64,000 nucleotides of DNA. It comes from Nocardiopsis terrae. Lineage in GTDB: Bacteria; Actinomycetota; Actinomycetes; Streptosporangiales; Streptosporangiaceae. The stretch spans positions 1 to 64,000 of the forward strand of contig NZ_BMXJ01000013.1 in the NCBI RefSeq assembly GCF_014651695.1. Reading direction: 5' to 3'. Position 1 is the stretch's first letter. Each line of letters starts with the position of its first letter. The notes beneath the pieces were generated by a model. That model had not been told where the DNA came from and did no database searches. It saw nothing but the letters and a program-made list of their open reading frames with translations. This document shows, in pieces, positions 33,821 to 42,704 of this stretch. The translations under genes were made by a program, and so were the position numbers.

Positions 33821-34069
33821 TCAGCGGCCGGGACGTTCCGCGTGGAGCCGGCGGTTCACCCAGTACACGTTCACGCAGGACGCCACGAACCCGAGCCCCA
33901 GGACGACGGCCAGCCAGATCTCGTCGGCCCAGAGCACGGCGGCCACGGTGCCCAACAGGAGCACCAGCGCTCCGAACAGGGCCAGGACCAGCCGGAACCC
34001 GAGCGCGCTCGCAGGACGGTCGTGGCTTCCGAGCGTCCCCTTCAACCTGCCTCGTCTGACACGTTCCAT
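33821..34069 (-). CDS. Small two-helix membrane protein
   Basis: An 82-residue protein with a basic N-terminus (ERVRRGRLKG), two hydrophobic helices (LVLALFGALVLLLGTVAAVL and IWLAVVLGLGFVASC) and a basic tail. GGAGG precedes ATG 34069. No family is recognised. It is divergent from the toxin-antitoxin pair and convergent with proX. Confidence 0.65.
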   Translation of the reverse strand: MERVRRGRLKGTLGSHDRPASALGFRLVLALFGALVLLLGTVAAVLWADEIWLAVVLGLGFVASCVNVYWVNRRLHAERPGR

Positions 34070-34223
34070 GTCCGCACACCTCCCTGACCCCACTCCTACC
34101 CCGGCCGGCCCCGTCCTACGGGTCGGGGTGCCGCTCGGGGACTCCGCTGTGCCCCCATTCCGGTGAGACACCTGTGGAGGAGTAAGTCGGGCGACCGGAG
34201 GCAATGTCATGCGTTTCTTAATT

Positions 34224-34256
34224 TTGACTGACATGCGCGTTGAACTGGCATACCCT
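34224..34256 (+). promoter_or_regulatory. Promoter of the toxin-antitoxin operon
   Basis: TTGACT at 34224-34229 and CATACCCT at 34249-34256 resemble -35 and -10 elements with long spacing. The -10 ends six bases before the GTG of the antitoxin and no ribosome site intervenes, so the message is probably leaderless. Confidence 0.45.
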
Positions 34257-34262
34257 GACCTT

Positions 34263-34583
34263 GTGAGCGCAGACACGAAGGACCACAGGATCACCATCCG
34301 TGAACTGCAGCGCAACGCGGCCGACGTGTTCGACCGGGCAGGGCGAGGTGAGAGCTTCACCGTGACCAGAAGGGGCGTGACGGTCGGGCGCGTCCTGCCG
34401 CCAGACGACGCGGAGGAGGCCCTCACCGCCGCGGTGGACCGCGGTCTGATCGATCCGCACGACCTCGACGACCTGCCCACTGCGGGCGAGGCCGTCGGGA
34501 TGGTCCGAGAGGAGTCGCCTCCTGGTAGCCGGTTGGCCACGGACGCCTTGGCGGAGCTGAGGGCTGCGGAGGACGAACGCTGA
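34263..34583 (+). CDS. Phd/YefM-type antitoxin
   Basis: A 106-residue antitoxin. HRITIRELQRNAADVFDRAGRGESFTVTRRGVTVGRVLP is the Phd/YefM DNA-binding fold, which binds the operon's own promoter. The C-terminal half is longer and less conserved and should wrap the toxin. GTG 34263 is chosen because a promoter ends just before it; the in-frame ATG at 34209 lies upstream of that promoter. Its stop overlaps the toxin start by one base (TGATG). Confidence 0.85.
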   Translation: MSADTKDHRITIRELQRNAADVFDRAGRGESFTVTRRGVTVGRVLPPDDAEEALTAAVDRGLIDPHDLDDLPTAGEAVGMVREESPPGSRLATDALAELRAAEDER

Positions 34584-34990
34584 TGTTCGTCTACCTCGAC
34601 ACCTGCGCCGCACTCAAACTCTTCAAGGAGGAGGTCGAGTCCGAGGCGTTGGAACGCTGGTTGAACGAGCACGCCCACGCACGTCAGATCACCAGTTACC
34701 TGACCCGAACCGAACTGCGGCGCGCGTTGCACGCGGCCGGTGCGCGCCCCGACACCGTTGAACGGGCCGGCGCCTGGCTCTCCCGGGTGGCGCACCTGCG
34801 TATGCCCGCGGACGTGTTCGACACCGCTGGGAACCTTTCCCCCGGAACACGGCTCAGGTCCTTGGACGCCCTGCACGTCTCCTGCGCCTTGGGCCTCGGA
34901 GCCGCGCTCAGCGCGTTCGTGACCTATGACAAACGATTGGCTGAGGCCGCTGAGGCCGCATCCCTGCCGGTGGCCTCCCCGGCCCCCTGA
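34583..34990 (+). CDS. PIN-domain toxin, VapC-type ribonuclease
   Basis: A 135-residue PIN-domain RNase. The acidic residues that bind Mg2+ are all present: Asp6 in VYLDTCAALKL, Glu44 in TRTELRRAL, Asp95 in LRSLDALHV and Asp116 in VTYDKRLA. VapC toxins cut specific tRNAs or rRNA when released from the antitoxin. ATG 34583 shares one base with the antitoxin stop. A hairpin terminator follows. With all catalytic residues kept, the pair is probably functional. Confidence 0.9.
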   Translation: MFVYLDTCAALKLFKEEVESEALERWLNEHAHARQITSYLTRTELRRALHAAGARPDTVERAGAWLSRVAHLRMPADVFDTAGNLSPGTRLRSLDALHVSCALGLGAALSAFVTYDKRLAEAAEAASLPVASPAP

Positions 34991-35008
34991 CCTCACCGGT
35001 ACACACGA

Positions 35009-35039
35009 GAGGGGACGCCCCCGGTGGGAGCGTCCCCTC
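35009..35039. terminator. Bidirectional terminator between vapC-like gene and purL
   Basis: GAGGGGACGC (35009-35018) pairs perfectly with 35030-35039 between the convergent toxin and purL genes, which are only 67 bases apart. Confidence 0.7.
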
Positions 35040-35057
35040 GTCACACTGGTGTCAGGC

Positions 35058-37352
35058 CTACACGCCGTCCATCAGGGCGGGCAGGGCCGCCTCGTAGGCG
35101 GTGCGCAGTTCGTCCAGACCGATCTCCACCGAACCGCCCGGGTGGGTCACCGACAGGCTCTCGCCGCCGACGGAGCCGATCCGGGCGACGGGCACACCGT
35201 GCCGGGCGGCCAGCGCCGTGAACGCCTCCTCCTCGCCCGGGCCGACCGCGACCAGCGCGCGGGCACCGGACTCGCTGAACAGCGCCGTGAACGCGTCGCC
35301 GTCCACCTCCACCCGCAGCCCCCTGCGGCCGCGCAGCGCGGACTCGGCCAGGGCGACGGCCAGGCCGCCGTCGGACAGGTCGTGGGCGGCGACGGCCAGA
35401 CCCTGTTCGGCGGAGGCGGCCAGCACCTCGCCGAGCGCGGCCTCGGCGGCCAGATCCACCTGCGGCGGCAGTCCGCCCAGGTGGCCGTGGACCACGTCGG
35501 CCCAGGCGGAGCCGCCGAACTCGGCGCGGGTCCCGCCCAGCAGGAACACCCGGGCGCCCTCGGTGTCGAAGCCGGAGCGCAGGCGCTTGTTCACGTCGTC
35601 GATCACGCCCAGCACACCGATGACCGGGGTGGGGTTGATCGCCACGTCGCCGGTCTGGTTGTAGAAGCTGACGTTGCCGCCGGTCACCGGGGTGCCGAGC
35701 TGCTGGCAGGCATCGGCCAGACCGCGGGTGGTCTCCGCGAACTGCCACATCACCCCGGGGTCCTCCGGCGAGCCGAAGTTGAGGCAGTTGGTGACCGCCA
35801 GCGGACGGGCACCGGTCGCGGAGACGTTCCGGAAGGCCTCGGCGTAGGCCAGCTGGGTGCCCGTGTACGGGTCCAGCCGGGTGAAACGGCCGTTGCCGTC
35901 GGTGGCCAGGGCCACGCCGCGGTCGGAGTCGTCGGAGATCCGGATCATCCCGGAGTCGTGCGGGGCGGACACGACGGTGTCACCGCGTACGTAGCTGTCG
36001 TACTGCCGGGTGACCCAGCTCGGGTCGCCCACGCCGGGGGCGCCCAGCACCTTCAGGATCTGTTCGCGCAGCTCGGCGTCGCCCTCGGGCCGGGCCAGCC
36101 TCGCGGCGTCGTCGGCCTGGAGGGCGTCCTGGGAGGCCGGTCGGGCGTAGGGGCGCTCGTAGACCGGCCCCTCGTCGGAGGCGGTCCGCGGCGGCATGTC
36201 CACCACGGTCTCGCCGTGCCAGGTCATCACCAGGCGGCCGCCGCGCTCGGCCTCCTCGGGAGTCACCTCGGTGACCTCGCCGATCTCGGCGGCGAGGATG
36301 CTCCACTTGTCGCAGACCGCGAGGAAGGCGTCCATCTTGGCGGGCTCGACGATCGCCATCATGCGCTCCTGCGACTCACTCATGAGGATCTCCTCAGGGG
36401 TGAGCCGGTGGTCGCGCAGCGGGACCCGGTCCAGCTGGATGTTCATGCCGCCGGTGCCGCCCGCGGCCAGCTCGGTGGTCGCGCAGGAGACACCCGCGGC
36501 TCCGAGGTCCTGGATACCGACCACCATGTCCTCGGCGTACAGCTCCAGACTGCACTCGATGAGCAGCTTCTCCATGAACGGGTCGCCGACCTGCACGCTG
36601 GGCCGCTTGGACTCCGATTCCTCGTCGAAGGAGGCGCTGGCCAGTACGGAGGCGCCGCCGATGCCGTCGGGGCCGGTGGTGGAACCGAACAGGACCACCT
36701 TGTTGCCCGGGCCGGGCGCCTGGGCGAGCTTGATGTCCCCGTGCTTGAGCACACCCACGCACAGGGCGTTGACCAGCGGGTTGCCGAGGTAGCTCTGGTC
36801 GAAACCGATCTCGCCGCCGATGTTGGGCAGGCCGAGGCAGTTGCCGTAGAAGGAGATGCCGGAGGTCACGCCGGGCAGCACGCGCTTGGTGTCGTCGGCG
36901 TCGGCGGGGCCGAAGCGCAGCGCGTCCATCACGGCCACGGGGCGGGCGCCCATGGTGAGGATGTCGCGGACGATGCCGCCCACACCGGTGGCCGCGCCCT
37001 GGTGCGGCTCGACGAAGGACGGGCTGTTGTGCGACTCGATCTTGAACGTGACCGCGCGCCCGTCGCCGACGTCCACGACGCCCGCGTTCTCACCCATGCC
37101 CACGAGCAGGGCGTCGTTTTCGGGGGCCTTCTCGCCGAACTGGCGCAGGTGCACCTTGGAGGACTTGTAGGAGCAGTGCTCGCTCCACATGACCGAGTAG
37201 ATGGCCAGCTCGGCCGCGGTCGGACGGCGGCCCAGGATCTCGCGGACCCGCTCGTACTCGTCCCTGGCCATACCCAGTTCGGCGTACGGCTGCGGTGTGT
37301 CCGGGCTGTCGGTCGCCTGGGCGACGGTGTCGAGACCGGGTACTTCAGACAT
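35058..37352 (-). CDS. purL: Phosphoribosylformylglycinamidine synthase subunit PurL
   Basis: A 764-residue synthetase subunit for step four of purine synthesis, converting FGAR to FGAM with ATP and PurQ-supplied ammonia. It is the short PurL that needs PurS and Pur[26 protein letters not shown] and [12 protein letters not shown] are active-site segments of the first half; [10 protein letters not shown] and [19 protein letters not shown] come from the second. ATG 37352 is taken as start. purQ and purS lie upstream on the same strand, separated by two unrelated genes. Confidence 0.96.
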   Translation of the reverse strand: MSEVPGLDTVAQATDSPDTPQPYAELGMARDEYERVREILGRRPTAAELAIYSVMWSEHCSYKSSKVHLRQFGEKAPENDALLVGMGENAGVVDVGDGRAVTFKIESHNSPSFVEPHQGAATGVGGIVRDILTMGARPVAVMDALRFGPADADDTKRVLPGVTSGISFYGNCLGLPNIGGEIGFDQSYLGNPLVNALCVGVLKHGDIKLAQAPGPGNKVVLFGSTTGPDGIGGASVLASASFDEESESKRPSVQVGDPFMEKLLIECSLELYAEDMVVGIQDLGAAGVSCATTELAAGGTGGMNIQLDRVPLRDHRLTPEEILMSESQERMMAIVEPAKMDAFLAVCDKWSILAAEIGEVTEVTPEEAERGGRLVMTWHGETVVDMPPRTASDEGPVYERPYARPASQDALQADDAARLARPEGDAELREQILKVLGAPGVGDPSWVTRQYDSYVRGDTVVSAPHDSGMIRISDDSDRGVALATDGNGRFTRLDPYTGTQLAYAEAFRNVSATGARPLAVTNCLNFGSPEDPGVMWQFAETTRGLADACQQLGTPVTGGNVSFYNQTGDVAINPTPVIGVLGVIDDVNKRLRSGFDTEGARVFLLGGTRAEFGGSAWADVVHGHLGGLPPQVDLAAEAALGEVLAASAEQGLAVAAHDLSDGGLAVALAESALRGRRGLRVEVDGDAFTALFSESGARALVAVGPGEEEAFTALAARHGVPVARIGSVGGESLSVTHPGGSVEIGLDELRTAYEAALPALMDGV

Positions 37353-37432
37353 GCGGTGGTTCCGTTCGGGTGTCGCGGAGTTGCGCGGAGGTGGAGGCCG
37401 AGCCCTGGCTGTGTCCGTCGCCCGGCACCGGG

Positions 37433-37966
37433 TCAGTAGGCGGGCATGCCCGCGTTGCCGAGCATCAGCACCGGCAGGGCGTCGGCGGCCGGGGCCGAGG
37501 AGTCGGCCACCAGGGTCGTGCCGTCGGTGAGGACGGAGTCCGTGAGCGCGATGTCGTCCGCGGATTCCGCGTCCGGTGGGAGCTCCTGCTCCCAGCCGTT
37601 GGCCAACAGGTGCTCGTACACCGACCGGATGACCTCTTCGGTCTCGGTGTCGAGCTCCTCGCCGTCCTCACCGGCGACCAGGATCAGGCGGAAGCAGTGC
37701 CCCTGGGCGCAGTGCGCCTCATCCTGGTCGACGTAGGACAGGCCCGAAGGGGGGCTGCCCAGCGCGCCGACGTCCGGAGGGGGGTCGGGCTGTTCGCCCT
37801 GCTGCCCCTGTCCCGGCCGTTCCTGCTGGCCCTGGCCGCCGGGGTTGGCGACGGGGGGAGCGTTGAAGGACTGGAAGAGGCCGATGGCCCCGGAGACCAC
37901 AAGGCCGACCACGACCAGCCCCACGAGTACGTACAGCGTTCTCCGGGAGCGCAGCAGCGCCATCAT
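37433..37966 (-). CDS. Hypothetical membrane-anchored protein between purQ and purL
   Basis: A 177-residue protein with one N-terminal helix ([22 protein letters not shown]), a Pro/Gln/Gly-rich linker and an outer domain. Two close cysteines in [11 protein letters not shown] could form a disulfide. No family is recognised. It starts at the first of two adjacent ATG codons, at 37966; the ribosome site is weak. Its position inside the pur genes is conserved-looking but may be coincidental. Confidence 0.65.
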   Translation of the reverse strand: MMALLRSRRTLYVLVGLVVVGLVVSGAIGLFQSFNAPPVANPGGQGQQERPGQGQQGEQPDPPPDVGALGSPPSGLSYVDQDEAHCAQGHCFRLILVAGEDGEELDTETEEVIRSVYEHLLANGWEQELPPDAESADDIALTDSVLTDGTTLVADSSAPAADALPVLMLGNAGMPAY

Positions 37967-38007
37967 CGCGAGGATCGTCCCCCTGTCGGGTGAGTCGGGC
38001 CGGGGTG

Positions 38008-38703
38008 TCAGGCGTGCGCCGGGGCGCCGGCCTTCAGGTGGCCGAGGATCGAGGTGAAGAAGCCCAGGCCCTCCGTGGAGGGGCCGGTCAGGGCTTCGAC
38101 CGCGTGCTCCGGGTGCGGCATCAGGCCGACGACGTTGCCGTGCTCGTTGGTGATCCCGGCGATGTCGCGGCGCGAACCGTTGGGGTTGCCGCCGACGTAG
38201 CGGGCGATGACCCGGTCCTCGGCCTCCAGACGGTCCAGGGTCTCCTCGTCGGCGACGTAGCTGCCCTCGCCGCTCTTGAGGACGACCAGGACCTCCTGGC
38301 CCCCGGTGTAGTCGTTGGTCCACGCGGTCCGGGTGTTCTCCATCCGCAGGACCTGGTCGCGGTTGACGAACCGCAGCGAGGAGTTGCGGGTGAGGGCACC
38401 GGGAAGCAGGTGGCTCTCGCACAGGATCTGGAAGCCGTTGCAGATGCCCAGGACCGGCAGGTCGCCCGAACGCGCGGCCGGGACCAGCTCGGACATCAGC
38501 GGGGCGAACCGGGCGATGGCGCCGCAGCGGAGGTAGTCCCCGTAGGAGAAGCCGCCGGGCAGGACCACGGCGTCGACCCCCTTGAGGTCCGCGTCCGCGT
38601 GCCAGAGCGCGACGGGTTCGGCGCCCGCCAGGGAGACCGCGCGAGCGGCGTCCTTGTCGTCAAGGGAGCCTGGGAAGGTGACGACGCCCACACGGGCTGT
38701 CAT
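38008..38703 (-). CDS. purQ: FGAM synthase glutaminase subunit PurQ
   Basis: A 231-residue class I glutamine amidotransferase that releases ammonia for PurL. The catalytic triad is visible: nucleophile Cys88 in [12 protein letters not shown], and His197 and Glu199 in [28 protein letters not shown] forms the oxyanion region. ATG 38703 is chosen; the 23 residues before it in the open frame are not family-like. It precedes the membrane protein gene and purL. Confidence 0.95.
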   Translation of the reverse strand: MTARVGVVTFPGSLDDKDAARAVSLAGAEPVALWHADADLKGVDAVVLPGGFSYGDYLRCGAIARFAPLMSELVPAARSGDLPVLGICNGFQILCESHLLPGALTRNSSLRFVNRDQVLRMENTRTAWTNDYTGGQEVLVVLKSGEGSYVADEETLDRLEAEDRVIARYVGGNPNGSRRDIAGITNEHGNVVGLMPHPEHAVEALTGPSTEGLGFFTSILGHLKAGAPAHA

Positions 38704-38961
38704 GAGCACACTCCGAGTTTGTTGTTCGACGGGGAGAAGTCGGTGCCTGACCCCGTCACGGGGACGGCGCATCCGCTACTTCCGCAGCGTACCCGCTCAC
38801 CTGTGCTCGGATACGACGGTCACCCCCTCGGGAGGGGCCCGGACTGTGTGATCCTCCCGGACCGGCCCCTGTGGAAGGGGGTCCGGGTGTGCGACCCGAC
38901 AGGTCGCGTGGCGTGCGTCACGGAGCGAGTGGAAACCGAAGGGCCGATGGGGACCGAAGGG

Positions 38962-39441
38962 CTACAGGAGCGCGAACCGCGCCGACGGGTGTTCGCGGCC
39001 GAGGTCGTCCTCACTGGCGGGATCGCAGGAGGTGACGCGTTTGCGCAGGATGACGGTGGTGTGGGGTTCGCCGCTGAAGTCGACCTCGTCCATGAGGTAG
39101 CGCATGAGCAGGATGCCCCTGCCCGATTCCGATTCCAGACCCGGCAGGGGCGCGTGTTCCGAGGTGAAGCGACGGACGAGTGCCGCGGTGTCCGGCGCTC
39201 TTCCGGTGTGGGATATCCGCAGTTCGCACCAGCCGGTGGCGAGCTGGGCCTCGACCGAGTAGTCGGTGGCGGGCCCCCCGTGTTCGACGGCGTTGGCGCA
39301 GGCCTCGGAGACGGCCAGGAGGATGTCGTCGACACAGCCCTGGCAGATCCCCGACCTGCCGAGGAGTGCGCCGAGTACGTCGCGTGCGACGGAGACCGTG
39401 TACGCCTGTCTAGGGAGGGAGATCGAGAAAACGGTGCCCAT
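38962..39441 (-). CDS. RsbW-like ATP-binding protein (HATPase_c_3)
   Basis: A 159-residue GHKL ATPase of the anti-sigma/RsbW type common in actinomycetes. The N box is DDILLAVSEACANAVEHG and the G box LESESGRGILLMRYLMDEV. Such proteins bind sigma factors or phosphorylate anti-sigma antagonists. It sits between purS and purQ but a strong hairpin at 39522 separates it from purS, so it probably has its own promoter. No antagonist gene is adjacent. Confidence 0.88.
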   Translation of the reverse strand: MGTVFSISLPRQAYTVSVARDVLGALLGRSGICQGCVDDILLAVSEACANAVEHGGPATDYSVEAQLATGWCELRISHTGRAPDTAALVRRFTSEHAPLPGLESESGRGILLMRYLMDEVDFSGEPHTTVILRKRVTSCDPASEDDLGREHPSARFALL

Positions 39442-39521
39442 CCGTGTACCTCTCGTGCTCCTGTCGGTTACCAGCTCGGCACGTTAGGAAGCCTTCCCGA
39501 GGCCGCTCCGGGTAAAACGAA

Positions 39522-39548
39522 CAGCCGCGCCCCCAGGGGGCGCGGCTG
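39522..39548 (-). terminator. 13-bp perfect hairpin after purS
   Basis: CAGCCGCGCCCCC at 39522-39534 pairs with 39536-39548 around a minimal loop. It lies between the purS stop and the RsbW-like gene and probably ends the purS transcript. Confidence 0.75.
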
Positions 39549-39627
39549 AACATCTTGGACACTTCCGACATTTTGGGTGTCAGAACGGGGTGGCCCGGGT
39601 ACCGCCGGAGCCAGGGGCGGTCCGGTC

Positions 39628-39870
39628 CTAGGCCGGTCGGACCTCGAAGTCCTCGATGACGGTGTTGGCGAGCAGGGTCTCGGCCAGGCGGCGGACGTCG
39701 GCGAGCTTGGCCTCGTCCACCTCGCCCTCGACCTCGACCTCGAAGCGCTTGCCCTGGCGGACCTGTTCGACCCCTTCGAAGCCGAGGCGGGAGCAGGCGC
39801 CGGCGATGGCCTGGCCCTGGGGGTCCAGGATCTCGGGTTTGAGCATGACGTCAACCACGACGCGGGCCAC
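39628..39870 (-). CDS. purS: FGAM synthase subunit PurS
   Basis: An 80-residue PurS, the small structural subunit that joins PurL and PurQ. RVVVDVMLKPEILDPQGQAI and FEGVEQVRQGKRFEVEV are the family pattern, and the length is normal. GTG 39870 follows GGAGG. purS is separated from purQ by an RsbW-like gene and a terminator hairpin, so the three FGAM synthase genes are not one simple operon here. Confidence 0.93.
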   Translation of the reverse strand: MARVVVDVMLKPEILDPQGQAIAGACSRLGFEGVEQVRQGKRFEVEVEGEVDEAKLADVRRLAETLLANTVIEDFEVRPA

Positions 39871-40050
39871 GGGTCCTCCACAGGAAAAACGGGTATGCCA
39901 CTGCTCCGCCGGTCGAAGGGCACCTCGTCGGGACGCGCCTGGCGGGCGTCGCCAGCGTATGACACCCGGGGACGCGTCCGTGTCCCGGCCAGGTGACACG
40001 CAGGGGTTTTACTGCATCCTTACCGGGACTGGCGATGGAATCGGTACGTT

Positions 40051-40066
40051 CGTGACCCGGATCACG
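40051..40066. promoter_or_regulatory. CRP-like dyad CGTGA-N6-TCACG
   Basis: Perfect five-base arms with a six-base spacer match the layout of Crp/Fnr-family sites (TGTGA-N6-TCACA). It lies in the divergent region between purS and the sigma factor gene, about 95 bases before the sigma start. Confidence 0.4.
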
Positions 40067-40084
40067 GCAATTGATGTCATCATT

Positions 40085-40111
40085 GGGAGTGTGATGCTGC
40101 GTCTAACAGTG
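40085..40111 (+). promoter_or_regulatory. Possible SigR-type autoregulatory promoter
   Basis: GGGAGT (40085-40090), 18 bases, then GTG (40109-40111) approximate the SigR consensus GGGAAT-N18-GTT. It lies just before the sigma gene, where SigR promoters are known to drive their own gene. Confidence 0.45.
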
Positions 40112-40146
40112 TGGAAGTGATCGTTCGGTCGTCCCGAGGGGGAATC

Positions 40147-40782
40147 TTGACGACTCTCGAAAAGGATCAGACCTCCACGGCCGGTGCCACCCGCGACGAG
40201 GAACAGACACTGGACTTCGCCACCGCGGTGACACCGTTCGCAGACCAGCTCTATCCGACGGCCCTGCGGATGACCCGCAACCCGGCCGACGCCGAAGACC
40301 TCGTTCAGGAGACGTTCGCCAAGGCCTTCGCCAATTTCCACCAGTTCAGGGCCGGCACCAATCTACGGGCCTGGCTTTACCGGATCCTGACCAACACTTT
40401 TATCAACAGTTACCGGAAGAAGCAGCGGGAACCGCGCCAGGAGACCACTGACGAGATCAAGGACTGGCAGCTGGCCGCCGCGGAGGCGCACACCTCGTCC
40501 GGGATGCGCTCCGCCGAGACCGAGGTCCTGGACCACCTGCCCGACTCCGACATCAAGCAGGCCCTGGCCCGACTGCCCGAGGAGTTCCAGGAGGTCATCT
40601 ACCTCGTGGACATCGAGGGCTACGCCTACAAGGAGGTCGCCTCCCGGATGGGGACGCCTCTGGGGACGGTCATGTCCCGACTGCACAGGGCGCGCCGCCA
40701 GCTCCGCGAGATGCTCGCCGACTACGGGCGCGAGCGCGGGATGCGCGTTCCCGAGCAGCAGGCCCGGGCCGCGTCCGAATAA
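40147..40782 (+). CDS. ECF sigma factor, SigR (RpoE)-like
   Basis: A 211-residue group IV sigma factor. Region 2 is [23 protein letters not shown] to [24 protein letters not shown], and region 4 is [41 protein letters not shown]. Both resemble actinobacterial SigR, which controls thiol-oxidative stress genes. TTG 40147 is preferred for the GAGGGGGA site; GTG 40111 is in frame but overlaps the presumed promoter. The RsrA anti-sigma gene that usually follows is absent. A terminator follows at 40815. Confidence 0.88.
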   Translation: MTTLEKDQTSTAGATRDEEQTLDFATAVTPFADQLYPTALRMTRNPADAEDLVQETFAKAFANFHQFRAGTNLRAWLYRILTNTFINSYRKKQREPRQETTDEIKDWQLAAAEAHTSSGMRSAETEVLDHLPDSDIKQALARLPEEFQEVIYLVDIEGYAYKEVASRMGTPLGTVMSRLHRARRQLREMLADYGRERGMRVPEQQARAASE

Positions 40783-40814
40783 CCGGACACGACCGGCGGT
40801 CGGCGAACGGACGA

Positions 40815-40835
40815 GAGCCCCCGGTCCAGGGGCTC
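40815..40835 (+). terminator. Hairpin after the sigma factor gene
   Basis: GAGCCCC (40815-40821) pairs with GGGGCTC (40829-40835), 33 bases after the sigma stop. The gap 40783-41074 otherwise shows no gene. Confidence 0.55.
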
Positions 40836-41074
40836 GGAAGGCGTCCGAGAAGGCTCCGGCGAACGGTTTCACACCGCCCGGAGCGAGCGGGGCGAAAGGC
40901 GCCCGAAGAAGCGGTGGGGAAGTGCGTCACCGCCCTCCTGCGGCCCTGACGGGCCGGTGCGGATATGCGAGGCCGCGCCACTGCGGGCGACTCATGGATT
41001 TCTCACGGAAAACGCACCGACAGTGACTCCGGGTGGATGTCGGTGCTTTTGTCGTGCCCGAGAACGGGATCGGT

Positions 41075-42133
41075 TCAGACAGTTCCCGGCCCCGTTCGCG
41101 CAACCGGTTCCGCCCCCGGGCCCGGCTCCGGCACCGGAGTCCGCGGCGGTCCCGTACGCCGGGTCCGGAACCACACCACGGCCGTGATCACGATGAGCAG
41201 TGCACAGGGCACCAGCATGACCGGCGAACCGACCCCCGCCGAACGGTCCATCCCCTCTGCGAGGTCGGTGTGCGTGATGACCACGAGCAGGAAGGCGACC
41301 GTGTTGTTCACCGCGTGGACGACCACCGCCAGCTCCAGGCCGCCGGTGCGCCACGAGACGAGCGCCAGGGTGGCGCCGAAGACGAAGTAGTAGATGTTCA
41401 GCCAGGGGTCGAACGCCGCGTGCGCCACCATGAACAGCAGGCTCGACACCACGACGCCCAGGATGAGGGCCGCCCGCGGTCCTCGCCCCCAGCTCGCGGC
41501 GACCCGGAAGGCCAGCCCGCGGAAGCCGTACTCCTCACCGGCCGACTGCAGCGGTGTCAGCAGCATGAGGACGGCGAACATCAGCACGAGGTCGGTGTAC
41601 GGCCAGTCCGTCTGCTCGTAGGGCATGAGGAAGGTGAAGGCGGCCATGTAGACCGTCCAGATCGGCAGGATGATCAGGAGCGACCGGCCGAACACCTCCA
41701 GGCGGAAGAGCGACAGGACCGAGTGCAGGGAAGCGCCCTTCACGCCGTAGAGCCATCGCTGGACGAGCATGCTCCACGGCAGGAGCAGGGCGAGCCCGAG
41801 CAGGCCCGCCGCCTGGTTGACCGGGGTGACCTCGAACTCGCCCTCGAACATGTTGCCCCTGCCGAGCGCGGCGTCGATCAGGAAGCCGAGGATCGTGAAC
41901 CCGAAGGAGAGGACGAGCATCCCGCCCATGAGCAGCGCCAGTGCGGCGATGCCCCGCCAGATCCGGCGCTTGTCCGTGGTGAGGACCTCGTGGTACTCCC
42001 GGCCCGGAGGCACCGGACGCGGACCGCGGCGCCCGCGCTGCGCAGCACCCGCCTCGGGCGGCGGGGGAGGACCGGGAGGAGCTGTCGGTGGGGTCGGCGC
42101 GGATGCCGGGGGTCGCTGCTCTTCGTGGTTCAT
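41075..42133 (-). CDS. CPBP-family intramembrane metalloprotease
   Basis: A 352-residue membrane protein. A Pro/Ala-rich cytoplasmic N-terminus of about 50 residues precedes around eight helices. CPBP motifs are SAGEEYGFRGLAFRV, FMVAHAAFDPW and VVHAVNNTVAF, supplying glutamates and histidines of the membrane metal site. The family includes CAAX-type proteases and bacteriocin-immunity proteins; the substrate is unknown. It is unrelated in layout to the smaller CPBP protein at 24608 and stands alone. Confidence 0.88.
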   Translation of the reverse strand: MNHEEQRPPASAPTPPTAPPGPPPPPEAGAAQRGRRGPRPVPPGREYHEVLTTDKRRIWRGIAALALLMGGMLVLSFGFTILGFLIDAALGRGNMFEGEFEVTPVNQAAGLLGLALLLPWSMLVQRWLYGVKGASLHSVLSLFRLEVFGRSLLIILPIWTVYMAAFTFLMPYEQTDWPYTDLVLMFAVLMLLTPLQSAGEEYGFRGLAFRVAASWGRGPRAALILGVVVSSLLFMVAHAAFDPWLNIYYFVFGATLALVSWRTGGLELAVVVHAVNNTVAFLLVVITHTDLAEGMDRSAGVGSPVMLVPCALLIVITAVVWFRTRRTGPPRTPVPEPGPGAEPVARTGPGTV

Positions 42134-42248
42134 GCACCGAACCTAACTTCGGCGCGTGCGGACCCGGCAGTCCTTCGAATCACCGCTTTCCCCTGCGTTC
42201 CGCACGGGCCGACCGATGACGGATGTCATCCGGAGGCTGACCTTCCCG

Positions 42249-42704
42249 CTAACCAAAGTCGCCTCCGGCGCTGCTGGCCAACAGATGGGTTCCGTCATGG
42301 ACGCGGATGAAGGGGCCGTCGTCGGACAGCGCGTCGGCGATGCGGATGCCCCGGGCCTCGGGGGCGGTACGGATCGCTTCTTCGGGCGCCAACCAGGCCA
42401 CGGACAGCGCCTCGTCGCTGGGTCGGGCCTGGCCGCCGATCGGTTCGCACAGCAGACCCAGGGAGACCACGCCGAGCTTCATGTTCTTGTAGACCCCGGT
42501 CAGCCGTAGCGGCCGGACTTCGACCCCGGTCTCTTCCCGCACCTCACGAACCGCGCACTGCTCGGGGGTCTCCACGAGCTCCAGGACACCGCCCGGCGGA
42601 ACCCACCGCTCGTCGTCAGCACGCTGGATGACGAGGACCTTTCCGTCCTCGGGGCGCACCACGATCGCGCTGACACTGACACTGTGCAGAACACCGTCGT
42701 TCAT
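42249..42704 (-). CDS. Nudix hydrolase, Pif-like position
   Basis: A 151-residue Nudix hydrolase. The box GGVLELVETPEQCAVREVREETGVEV has the G-x5-E-x7-R-E-x2-E-E-x-G pattern that binds Mg2+ and cleaves nucleoside diphosphates linked to another group. It overlaps the upstream GntR gene by four bases (ATGA). A GntR-Nudix pair is the arrangement of korSA and pif in the integrative element pSAM2, where Pif gives transfer immunity; that role here is inference. Confidence 0.88.
   Translation of the reverse strand: MNDGVLHSVSVSAIVVRPEDGKVLVIQRADDERWVPPGGVLELVETPEQCAVREVREETGVEVRPLRLTGVYKNMKLGVVSLGLLCEPIGGQARPSDEALSVAWLAPEEAIRTAPEARGIRIADALSDDGPFIRVHDGTHLLASSAGGDFG

Noticed and set aside
34926-37439. 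837-codon plus-strand open frame opposite purL
   Set aside because: Antisense shadow; purL on the other strand is certain.
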